Assembly: GCF_013407835.1 (NCBI RefSeq)
Contig: NZ_JACCBI010000001.1
Location: 806,001 to 870,000, forward strand
DNA length: 64,000 bases
Reading direction: 5' to 3'
Source of the DNA: Agromyces atrinae
Lineage (GTDB): Bacteria > Actinomycetota > Actinomycetes > Actinomycetales > Microbacteriaceae
Shown here: positions 57,238 through 64,000 of the stretch, piece after piece
How positions within the stretch are numbered: position 1 is the stretch's first letter
Layout of the letters: each line of letters starts with the position of its first letter
Notes under the pieces: model-generated
Databases searched by the model: none
What the model saw: only the letters and a program-made list of their open reading frames with translations
What the model was told of the DNA's origin: nothing
Translations under genes and position numbers: made by a program

Positions 57238-57570
57238 ATGATCGACACCGCAGTCGTCGACTGGCTCCTCGATTCCGACCCGAGTCTCCGCTGGTAGGTC
57301 GAGTACCCGTACCGCGCGTGGTACTCGGGGCTCAAGGCGGTCGACTACGTCACCGAAGCAGCCCTCCACGACGGCGTGCGACCCGACCCGCGGGCGCACG
57401 AAGCCGTCGAGCTACTGCGCTCCGCGCGCCCGAGCGATGGCCGCTGGATCCAGGAGATCCGCTACGAGGGACGCGTCTGGTTCGACATCGACGTTCCGGC
57501 GGGCGAACCGTCGAGATGGGTCACCTTCCTCGCCGAGCGCGCACTCGCGCGCTGGGACGCGCTCGCCTGA
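57238..57570 (+). pseudogene. Squalene-cyclase-like protein remnant
   Basis: Reads MIDTAVVDWLLDSDPSLRW, then TAG at 57295-57297 where relatives have Gln (RWQV), then EYPYRAWYSGLKAVDYV and the C-terminal SDGRW..GRVWFDIDVPAGEPSRWVTF. The first 20 residues match the start and the next 90 match the end of the ~330-residue actinobacterial squalene cyclase-like proteins. About 200 central residues are deleted, and the in-frame stop (CAG to TAG) adds a second lesion. Follows the epimerase by 22 bases. A downstream start could give only a short fragment. Confidence 0.8.
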
Positions 57571-57606
57571 GGCCGGAGGCCCTCTCGAGGTGCCTAGGCT
57601 GGAGGG

Positions 57607-58689
57607 ATGACGACTTCCCTCTTCGAGCCCATCACTCTGCGCGGTCTCACGCTGCGCAATCGACTGTGGGTCGCCCCGATGTGCCAGTACTCCGTCGAAG
57701 CCCACGACGGCGTGGCGACTGACTGGCACCTCGTGCACCTCGGTGCCCTCGCGCGCGGCGGTGCGGGTGTCGTCATGACCGAGGCCACCGCCGTCGTGCC
57801 GGAAGGACGTATCAGCCCGGAAGACCTCGGGCTGTGGAACGACGAGCAGCAGCATGCGCTCGCCCGCATCGTCGACTTCATCCACGGGCAGGGAGCCGCC
57901 GCCGGCATCCAGCTCGCCCACGCGGGTCGCAAGGGATCGACCTTCCGGCCGTGGGCTCCCGAGCGCGGCAGCGTGCCGATCTCGGAGGGCGGCTGGGAGG
58001 CGTTCGGCCCGAGCGCGATCGCCTACCCGGGCTACGCCGTGCCGACCGAGCTCACGACGCAGGGCATCCGCGCCGTCGTCGACGCGTTCGCTGCCTCCGC
58101 CCGCCGGGCACGCGACGCGGGCTTCGACGTCATCGAGGTGCACGCCGCACACGGCTACCTCCTTCACGAGTTCCTCTCTCCGCTCAGCAACACACGCACC
58201 GACGAGTACGGCGGCTCGCTCGAGAACCGCGCTCGCGCGCTGCTCGAGAGCCTCGATGCCGTGCGCGCGGCCGTCGGCGACGACGTCCCGATCCTCGTCC
58301 GGTTCTCGGCGACCGACTGGATCGAGGGCGGATGGACGCTCGAGGAGACGCAGACCGTCGCGCGGTGGGTCGGCGAACACGGCGCCGACGCGATCGACGT
58401 GTCGTCGGGCGGGAACGCGCCGACCGATGCGATCCCCGTCGGCCCCGCGTACCAGGTACCGCTCGCGACGGCCATCCGAGGCGCAGCCGACATCCCGACG
58501 ATCGCCGTCGGACTGATCGACGGCCCGCGTCAGGCCGAGGAGATCGTCGCGAGCGGGCTCGCCGACGTCGTCATGATGGGCCGCGAGCTCCTTCGCGACC
58601 CGAACTTCCCGCTCCGGGCTGCGGCCGAGCTCGGCGTCGACGTCGACTACACGCCGGCCCCGTATCTGCGGGCTCCGTTCGGCCGTTAG
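57607..58689 (+). CDS. NADH:flavin oxidoreductase, OYE family (YqjM-like)
   Basis: FMN-dependent ene-reductase, 360 residues. It has RLWVAPMCQYS near 21-31, the substrate His pair HLAHAGRKGS region (IQLAHAGRKG, about 101-110) and HAAHGYLLHEFLSPLSNTR..YGGSLENR near 180-205, which is typical of YqjM-like enzymes. ATG start. Followed by a hairpin (GGCGC/GCGCC, 58690-58705) that may end its transcript. Confidence 0.93.
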   Translation: MTTSLFEPITLRGLTLRNRLWVAPMCQYSVEAHDGVATDWHLVHLGALARGGAGVVMTEATAVVPEGRISPEDLGLWNDEQQHALARIVDFIHGQGAAAGIQLAHAGRKGSTFRPWAPERGSVPISEGGWEAFGPSAIAYPGYAVPTELTTQGIRAVVDAFAASARRARDAGFDVIEVHAAHGYLLHEFLSPLSNTRTDEYGGSLENRARALLESLDAVRAAVGDDVPILVRFSATDWIEGGWTLEETQTVARWVGEHGADAIDVSSGGNAPTDAIPVGPAYQVPLATAIRGAADIPTIAVGLIDGPRQAEEIVASGLADVVMMGRELLRDPNFPLRAAAELGVDVDYTPAPYLRAPFGR

Positions 58690-58705
58690 GGCGCGTTCGA
58701 GCGCC
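58690..58705 (+). terminator. Weak hairpin after the OYE gene
   Basis: GGCGC-GTTCGA-GCGCC starts on the base after the stop codon. Five pairs and no T-run make it only a tentative terminator. The remaining gap up to 58840 holds the NrdR boxes. Confidence 0.35.
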
Positions 58706-58746
58706 GCGGGAGCACCGCCCTCCGAGTATGTCGCGCGACACGCGAC

Positions 58747-58793
58747 ACGCAACATCTAGTAGCGCCGTGAAAAATAATCACTACATATAGTGC
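58747..58793. promoter_or_regulatory. Pair of NrdR boxes before nrdD
   Basis: The second box, TCACTACATATAGTGC (58778-58793), matches the NrdR consensus ACACTATATATAGTGT closely. The first, ACGCAACATCTAGTAG (58747-58762), is weaker (10 of 16). Their centres are exactly 31 bases (three helical turns) apart, as in known NrdR promoters. They lie 48-94 bases before the nrdD ATG, so NrdR with dATP should repress the gene. Confidence 0.78.
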
Positions 58794-58840
58794 TTATGCG
58801 GCGCCACTCGGTGTCGCTCCACAACCTCGGAGGCACTCCC

Positions 58841-60685
58841 ATGACCACGCCAGCAACGCCATCAGACCGTCGATCGATCGCCGTCGGATCGACGATCGAC
58901 GAGTACCTCAGTCGAGGCGATTGGCGGGTGAACGCGAACGCCAACCAGGGCTACTCCCTCGGCGGGCTCATGCTCAACACGTCGGGCAAGCTCATCGCGA
59001 ACTATTGGCTCGACGAGGTCTACGCGCCCGCGGCCGGCGAGGCGCACCGGGCGGGAGACATCCACATCCACGACCTCGACATGTTCGCCGGCTATTGCGC
59101 CGGATGGTCGCTCAGGATGCTGCTCGAGCAGGGCTTCAACGGCGCACCCGGCAAGATCTCGTCGACGCCGCCGAAGCACCTGTCGAGCGCCCTCGGGCAG
59201 ATCGTCAACTTCCTCGGCACGCTGCAGAACGAGTGGGCCGGGGCTCAAGCGTTCAGCTCGTTCGACACGTACCTCGCTCCGTTCGTGCGCCTCGACGGCC
59301 TCGAGTACGACGACGTGCTGCAGGCGATGCAGGAGTTCGTCTTCAACCTCAACGTGCCGTCACGCTGGGGCACCCAGACGCCCTTCACGAACCTCACGTT
59401 CGACTGGACGTGCCCCGACGACCTCGCCGAACAACGCCCGCTCATCGCGGGCTCGGTGTGCGGCTTCACGTACGGCGATCTCGACGCCGAGCGGGCGATG
59501 CTCAACCGTGCGTTCATCGAGGTCATGAGCGCGGGCGACTCCGACGGGCGCGCCTTCACCTTCCCGATCCCCACCTACAACATCACCCCCGACTTCGACT
59601 GGGACGGACCGAACGTCGAGGCGCTCTTCGGCATGACCGCAAAGTACGGACTCCCCTACTTCCAGAACTTCGTGAACTCCGACCTCGATCCGCACATGAT
59701 CCGCTCGATGTGCTGCCGACTGCAGCTCGACCTCACCGAGCTGCTGAAGCGCGGCAACGGCCTGTTCGGCTCGGCCGAACAGACCGGCTCACTCGGAGTC
59801 GTGACCGTCAACTGCGCACGGCTCGGGTTCCTGCACTCCGGCGATGAGGCCGGCGTCTTCGCGCGACTCGACGAGCTGCTCGCACTCGCGCGCGACACGC
59901 TCGAAGCGAAGCGCGTGCTCATCGACCACCACATCGAGGGCGGGCTCTTCCCGTACACGAAGCGCTACCTGGGTTCGTTGCAGAACCACTTCTCGACGAT
60001 CGGCGTCAACGGACTCAACGAGTACGTGCGGAACTTCACGCGCGACGCCGACGATGTGACGACCGAGTCCGGTCGAGCCCTCGCCGCGCGACTCCTCGAT
60101 CACGTGAGAGCGCGCATGGTCGAGTTCCAGGAGTCGACGGGCAACATGTACAACCTCGAGGCGAGTCCCGCCGAGGGGGCGACGTACCGGTTCGCGAAGG
60201 AGGACATCGCGAGGTTCGGTGACGCCGGGATCGTGCACGCCGGAACCGACGTGAACCCCTACTACACGAACTCGTCGCAACTGCCCGTCGGTTTCACCGA
60301 CGACGCCTTCGAGGCGATGGAGCTGCAGGAGGAGCTGCAGCAGAAGTACACGGGCGGCACGGTGCTGCACCTGTACATGGGCGAGGCCGTGGCGTCGGCG
60401 ACGGCCTGCCGCACGCTCGTGCGCCGGGCGCTCGAACGGTTCCGTCTGCCGTACATCACCGTGACCCCCACCTTCTCGATCTGCCCGAGCCACGGCTACC
60501 GCTCGGGCGAACACGTCGCGTGCCCCGACTGCGGCGCCGAATGCGAGGTCTGGACCCGCGTCATGGGTTACTTCCGACCGATCTCCTCGTTCAACATCGG
60601 CAAGAAGGGCGAGGCGGCGGAGCGGCTCTACTTCGACCAGCTGAAGGGCGAGGATGCCGCGTCGCTCGCTCTCTCGGGTCGCTGA
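58841..60685 (+). CDS. nrdD: Anaerobic ribonucleoside-triphosphate reductase
   Basis: Oxygen-sensitive class III ribonucleotide reductase, 614 residues, which makes dNTPs without oxygen using a glycyl radical. The radical Gly is Gly587 in FNIGKKGE near the C-terminus; a four-cysteine zinc site (CPSHG..CPDC..C) precedes it near 545-570. No N-terminal ATP-cone allosteric domain is obvious: the protein starts directly with DEYLSRGDWRVNANAN. ATG with CGGAGG upstream. The activating enzyme nrdG follows after one base. Confidence 0.94.
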   Translation: MTTPATPSDRRSIAVGSTIDEYLSRGDWRVNANANQGYSLGGLMLNTSGKLIANYWLDEVYAPAAGEAHRAGDIHIHDLDMFAGYCAGWSLRMLLEQGFNGAPGKISSTPPKHLSSALGQIVNFLGTLQNEWAGAQAFSSFDTYLAPFVRLDGLEYDDVLQAMQEFVFNLNVPSRWGTQTPFTNLTFDWTCPDDLAEQRPLIAGSVCGFTYGDLDAERAMLNRAFIEVMSAGDSDGRAFTFPIPTYNITPDFDWDGPNVEALFGMTAKYGLPYFQNFVNSDLDPHMIRSMCCRLQLDLTELLKRGNGLFGSAEQTGSLGVVTVNCARLGFLHSGDEAGVFARLDELLALARDTLEAKRVLIDHHIEGGLFPYTKRYLGSLQNHFSTIGVNGLNEYVRNFTRDADDVTTESGRALAARLLDHVRARMVEFQESTGNMYNLEASPAEGATYRFAKEDIARFGDAGIVHAGTDVNPYYTNSSQLPVGFTDDAFEAMELQEELQQKYTGGTVLHLYMGEAVASATACRTLVRRALERFRLPYITVTPTFSICPSHGYRSGEHVACPDCGAECEVWTRVMGYFRPISSFNIGKKGEAAERLYFDQLKGEDAASLALSGR

Positions 60686-60686
60686 C

Positions 60687-61421
60687 GTGACCCGGCGTGC
60701 GTGCGTCGCGGCCGACCTTCGGATCGCGGGTCTCTCGAAGCTGTCGACGGTCGACTGGCCCGATCGGCTCGCGGCGACCCTCTTCCTGCAGGGATGCCCG
60801 TGGGACTGCTTCTACTGCCACAATCCCGCGCTCATCGCGCCGCGCGCCGCCGGGGCTCTGCCGTGGGAGGACGTCGACGCGTTCCTCGCGCGCCGTGTCG
60901 GACTGCTCGACGCCGTCGTCTTCTCGGGCGGCGAACCGACGATGCAGGCGGCGCTCCTGCCGGCCCTCCTCGCGACGCGCGAGTACGGGTTCGCCGTGGG
61001 GCTGCACTCGGGCGGGGCGTACCCCGCGAACCTCTCTCGCGTGCTCCCCCACGTCGACTGGATCGGGCTCGACATCAAGGCCGAGGCGGTCGACTACGCC
61101 GCCGTCACGGGCCGCCCGGGAAGCGCCGAGAACGCGTGGCGATCGCTCAAGCTCGTCCTCGGGGCCGTCGCCGCTCGAGCGTCGTCGGAGAGACCGCTGC
61201 GGTACGAGGTGCGGACGACGGTGCACGCGAGTGCGTTCGACGAGGCGGGGCTCGCTCGACTGGGGCATCGGCTCGCCGATGCCGGGGTCACGCGCTGGGC
61301 GGTGCAGCGGTTCCGCGAGACGGGCGCACGATCGCCGTTGCCTCGGGTGGCACCGCGCTCCGGCGTCGTCGAGCTGTCGGGTCTCCCGAGGGAGCGCTTC
61401 GACTCGTTCACCATCCGGTGA
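60687..61421 (+). CDS. nrdG: Anaerobic ribonucleotide reductase-activating protein
   Basis: Radical-SAM activase that puts the glycyl radical on NrdD. The 244-residue protein has the 4Fe-4S motif Cys37, Cys41, Cys44 (CPWDCFYC) and the FSGGEPTMQ loop near 86-94. GTG at 60687 follows the nrdD stop by one base. Oxygen-limited growth would require both genes. Confidence 0.94.
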   Translation: MTRRACVAADLRIAGLSKLSTVDWPDRLAATLFLQGCPWDCFYCHNPALIAPRAAGALPWEDVDAFLARRVGLLDAVVFSGGEPTMQAALLPALLATREYGFAVGLHSGGAYPANLSRVLPHVDWIGLDIKAEAVDYAAVTGRPGSAENAWRSLKLVLGAVAARASSERPLRYEVRTTVHASAFDEAGLARLGHRLADAGVTRWAVQRFRETGARSPLPRVAPRSGVVELSGLPRERFDSFTIR

Positions 61422-61431
61422 CGAGCGGAGC

Positions 61432-61450
61432 CGCGAGGGCCCCTCTCGCG
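61432..61450. terminator. Hairpin between convergent nrdG and cat
   Basis: CGCGAG-GGCCCCT-CTCGCG, six pairs, lies in the 42-base gap between the convergent nrdG and acetyltransferase genes. It could end transcripts in both directions. No T-run is seen. Confidence 0.45.
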
Positions 61451-61463
61451 AGCCGTCGTCTCG

Positions 61464-62117
61464 TCAGGAGGACGTGACCCAGGTCGGTTCGGCGACGAGC
61501 TGCTGCAGCTCGGAGACGAAGCGGCTCGCGTGGAAGCCGTCGGCGGCCGCGTGGTGGATCTGGAACGCGAGCGGGAGGACGACCCGCCCGTCGCGCTCGA
61601 CGTACCGACCGAGGGTGATGATCGGAGCGAGATGGTCCCAGCCGTTCCGGATCGCGAGCGTGAAGCCCGTGAAGGAGACCCACGGCAGGCTCGACACGTC
61701 GAACATGTTCGGCGGAGCCCCGAGCGGGAAGAGCTCGGTCGCGCGGGCGTGCTCGGCGAGGAGCGGTGCGGCGACGTCGTGGAATGCGGCGAACTCGTCG
61801 TCGTAGGGAGCCCACACGCACGCGAACGTCTCGCGCTCGGCGTTGAAGACCGTGAACGCGGGGTGCACGACGGGCCACACCGAGGGGCGGCCCTCGTCGT
61901 CGAGCGTCATCCGGAACTCGTCGTGCCGATTGATGATCGTCGCGATCGCCCAGATCTGCGCGACGTAGGTCTTCCGCCCGACACGCGCGAGTTCGGCGAC
62001 GAACTCCGTGACATCGATCTCGACGGTCAGGGCATATGTGCACGGCGAGGCGCGATAGTGCTCGAAGAGTTCGCGGCGGGGCCAGGAGTCGAGGTCGATC
62101 GGTCGGGGCTCGGTCAT
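61464..62117 (-). CDS. Type A chloramphenicol O-acetyltransferase homologue
   Basis: A 217-residue trimeric CAT-family protein. Catalytic residues sit at the family positions: His189 and Asp193 in FQIHHAAADGFH (185-196) and Ser148 in PWVSFT. The N-terminal block RELFEHYRASPCTYALTVEIDVTEF matches CatA along its whole length. The family acetylates chloramphenicol; whether this chromosomal copy gives resistance is unknown. ATG start. No mobile-element sequence flanks it. Confidence 0.88.
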   Translation of the reverse strand: MTEPRPIDLDSWPRRELFEHYRASPCTYALTVEIDVTEFVAELARVGRKTYVAQIWAIATIINRHDEFRMTLDDEGRPSVWPVVHPAFTVFNAERETFACVWAPYDDEFAAFHDVAAPLLAEHARATELFPLGAPPNMFDVSSLPWVSFTGFTLAIRNGWDHLAPIITLGRYVERDGRVVLPLAFQIHHAAADGFHASRFVSELQQLVAEPTWVTSS

Positions 62118-62197
62118 CGTCCCAGTGTTCCAGGTGCGCCCCGCCCCGACGACCCGGCGTACCCTGGCAGCAGTTCACCGAGCGAGAGGACCGTATC

Positions 62198-62887
62198 GTG
62201 GCGACGCGCACCGCACCCGAGACGACCGTCGACGAGGTACTGGCCGAGCTCGGCGCCCTCGAGGACCCGAAGATCCGGGCGGTCAACGAGCGACACGGCG
62301 ACGACCACGGGGTGAACCTCACGCAGCTGCGGGCCGTCGCCAAGCGCGTCGGCATGCAGCCCGATCTGGCCCGCGAACTGTGGGCCACGGGCGACTCCGC
62401 CGCACGCCTGGTCGCGATCCTGACGAGCCGACCGAGATCATACTCGGCACCCGAACTCGACGAGATGCTGCGCGAGGCGCGCGTGCCGAAGGTGCACGAC
62501 TGGCTGCTGAACTACCTCGTCCAGAAGGGCCCTCATGCCGATGAACTACGGGCGGCCTGGTTCGCCGACCCCGACCCGATCGTCGCGAGCGCGGGCTGGT
62601 CGTTGACCGCGAAACACGTCGCCGCCGCGCCGGACGACATCGACGCCGACGGTCTTCTCGACATCATCGAGCGCGAGATGAAGGACGCGCCCGCCCGCCT
62701 GCAGTGGTCGATGAACGAGGTGCTCGCGGCCGTCGGCATCCACCGCTCCGACCTCCGCGCGCGTGCCATCGCGATCGGCGAACGCCTCGAAGTGCTCAAG
62801 GACTACCCCACGGCGCCGAACTGCACATCGCCCTATGCTCCGCTCTGGATCGCCGAGATCGTGCGGCGGCGCGAGGGCTCGAGCTAG
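62198..62887 (+). CDS. DNA alkylation repair (AlkD-like) protein
   Basis: A 229-residue all-alpha HEAT-like protein of the AlkD glycosylase family, which removes bulky or N-alkyl purines. It has VDEVLAELGALEDPKIRAVN and a series of paired helices ending WIAEIVRR. GTG start with GAGAGGA upstream. Convergent with the SRPBCC gene; the two stop codons share bases in the palindrome CTAG. Confidence 0.82.
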   Translation: MATRTAPETTVDEVLAELGALEDPKIRAVNERHGDDHGVNLTQLRAVAKRVGMQPDLARELWATGDSAARLVAILTSRPRSYSAPELDEMLREARVPKVHDWLLNYLVQKGPHADELRAAWFADPDPIVASAGWSLTAKHVAAAPDDIDADGLLDIIEREMKDAPARLQWSMNEVLAAVGIHRSDLRARAIAIGERLEVLKDYPTAPNCTSPYAPLWIAEIVRRREGSS

Positions 62888-63357
62888 CGCGCGTCGCCCT
62901 CGGCGAGTGCTGCCAGGGCATCAGTGACGGCGCCCCAGCCCTCGAAGAACCCGAGCTCTTCGTGGTGAGCGCGAGCCGCCGCATCGCCATGCCTCACGAC
63001 GACGCGATAGTCGGTGCCGTCGGCGTGCTCGCCGACGATGATCTCGGCGCTCATCGCGACGGGTTGCGGTGTTGCGGGGTGCCACGAACTCGTGAGCGCG
63101 TTCGTGAAGACGAGTCGCTCCCCCGGCTCCACGACGAGGAACACACCGTCGGTGTGCGGCACGAAGTCGACGCCGTCCTCCGACATCCGGGTCACGAAGG
63201 CTCCTCCGGGGCGCACGTCGAGGCGATCGACGACCGAGATCGTGGGTGCGGGCGTCCACCATGAGGCGAGCAGGGCAGGATCGGTCCACGCGTCCCAGAC
63301 GCGCGAGCGCGGGGCGCGGATGACGCGCTGGAGGGTGAGGTCGAGGTCGGGGTTCAT
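62884..63357 (-). CDS. SRPBCC/AHSA1-type protein
   Basis: A 157-residue START-like fold protein of the AHSA1 group: LQRVIRAPRSRVWDAWTDPALLASWW at 8-33 and a C-terminal helix FFEGWGAVTDAL. Such proteins bind small hydrophobic ligands or act as Hsp90 co-chaperones; no active-site residues can be assigned. ATG at 63357 gives the family N-terminus. Confidence 0.88.
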   Translation of the reverse strand: MNPDLDLTLQRVIRAPRSRVWDAWTDPALLASWWTPAPTISVVDRLDVRPGGAFVTRMSEDGVDFVPHTDGVFLVVEPGERLVFTNALTSSWHPATPQPVAMSAEIIVGEHADGTDYRVVVRHGDAAARAHHEELGFFEGWGAVTDALAALAEGDAR

Positions 63358-63418
63358 GCGCGGGCTCCTGACTGTCGCCGCCCAGTGTCGCACGAGTCCC
63401 GGGCGTCCGCACCTGGTG

Positions 63419-64000
63419 CTACCGCGACCGTCGATCGAGTGGCACGACGAGCGGAGTACCGGTGACGGGGTCGGGGATCACGACGTTGGCGAGACCGAAG
63501 ACCTCGTCGACGAGGGACGAGGTCACGGTGTCGGCCGGGGTGCCCTGCGCGACGATGCGTCCCTCGCGCATGGCGATCACGTGGGTCGCATAGCGCGCCG
63601 CATGGTTCAGGTCGTGCAGCACCGCGACGATGGTGCGCCCCTCGCGATGCAGATCGTCGAGGAGGTCGAGCACCTCCATCTGGTGGGTGACGTCGAGATA
63701 GGTCGTGGGTTCGTCCAGGAGCACGAGCGGCGTCTGCTGCGCCAGGACCATGGCGATCCAGACACGCTGCCGCTGCCCGCCCGAGAGCTCGTCGACCCGA
63801 CGGGTCGAGAGGTCGGCGACGCCCGTCTTCGTGAGCGCATCCGCGACGGCTGCCTCGTCGGCCGGCGACCACGATCGCAGCAGTCGCTGGTGCGCGTACC
63901 GCCCTCTCGCGACGAGTTCGGAGACGGTGATGCCCTCGGGGGCGACGGCGGTCTGCGGGAGCAGTCCGATACGACGGGCGATCGCCCGGGTGGGTGTGCG
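63419..64000 (-). CDS. Siderophore ABC transporter ATP-binding protein, C-terminal part
   Basis: The last 193 codons of a FecE-type ATPase; the 5' end lies beyond position 64000. Visible: RRIGLLPQTAVAPEGITVSE (Q-loop region), signature LSGGQRQRVW, Walker B LVLLDEPTTYLD and the His switch VLHDLNH. C-terminus VDEVFGLANVVIPDPVTGTP LVVPL resembles the remnant at 42510. It is distinct from the ATPase at 45714 and probably belongs to a second siderophore importer to the right. Confidence 0.93.
   Translation of the reverse strand, partial: RTPTRAIARRIGLLPQTAVAPEGITVSELVARGRYAHQRLLRSWSPADEAAVADALTKTGVADLSTRRVDELSGGQRQRVWIAMVLAQQTPLVLLDEPTTYLDVTHQMEVLDLLDDLHREGRTIVAVLHDLNHAARYATHVIAMREGRIVAQGTPADTVTSSLVDEVFGLANVVIPDPVTGTPLVVPLDRRSR

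Noticed and set aside
61464..62117. Acquired resistance island around the chloramphenicol acetyltransferase
   Set aside because: No transposase, integron or inverted repeats were seen, and base composition matches the flanks.
1..64000. CRISPR array, tRNA, rRNA or prophage genes
   Set aside because: No direct-repeat array, no cloverleaf-like sequence and no phage structural gene were seen; the encapsulin has an HK97 fold but sits in a cargo operon.

Overview
The window is high-GC DNA whose genes, gene order and frequent GTG starts fit an actinobacterium. The order lgt-trpA-trpB-trpC, the block pyrR to metK, the leucine-rich aggregation-promoting/lytic protein, the mIHF-guanylate kinase fusion and the DUF222-HNH gene point to the family Microbacteriaceae. 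The genus cannot be named from sequence alone. I see no rRNA, tRNA, CRISPR array, complete insertion sequence or prophage.

Positions 1-30830 are one long, tightly packed minus-strand housekeeping region. Read in transcription order it runs pyrR, pyrB, pyrC, a membrane PH-like protein, carA, carB, pyrF (UMP synthesis), then an mIHF-gmk fusion, rpoZ, coaBC, metK, priA, fmt, rsmB, rpe, hisE, hisG, hisF, hisI, trpE, two small membrane proteins, trpC, trpB, trpA, lgt, gltB and the start of gltD. Most junctions overlap by 1-8 bases (ATGA, GTGA, TGATG), so translational coupling is probably widespread. A PyrR-type RNA site sits over the pyrR ribosome binding site.

Positions 30955-45712 are mixed accessory chromosome. 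They hold a secreted lytic/aggregation-promoting protein, an AI-2E-type permease, an ASCH-oxidoreductase fusion, a zinc-ribbon GIY-YIG-like protein, a carboxylesterase, a RibD/DHFR-like reductase, a DUF222-HNH protein, a HAD hydrolase, an encapsulin shell gene coupled to a dye-decolorizing peroxidase that carries a cargo-loading tail, an isolated trpF, a small export-type membrane protein and a DesK/NarL-type two-component pair.

Positions 45714-53977 hold a four-gene ferric-siderophore ABC importer behind a DtxR/IdeR-like iron box, an AraC regulator, a MerR regulator and an MFS exporter with a textbook 19-bp-spacer MerR promoter, a TetR gene, and a truncated quinone oxidoreductase.

Positions 53978-64000 hold an aldo/keto reductase, DUF3054 and CPBP membrane proteins, an epimerase-like protein, a broken squalene-cyclase-like gene, an OYE-family enzyme, the anaerobic ribonucleotide reductase pair nrdD-nrdG under NrdR boxes, a type A chloramphenicol acetyltransferase homologue, an AlkD-like DNA glycosylase, a SRPBCC protein and the 3' part of a second siderophore ABC ATPase. 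Three decayed genes (42510, 53370, 57238) show that this accessory part is losing genes, while the biosynthetic block is intact.
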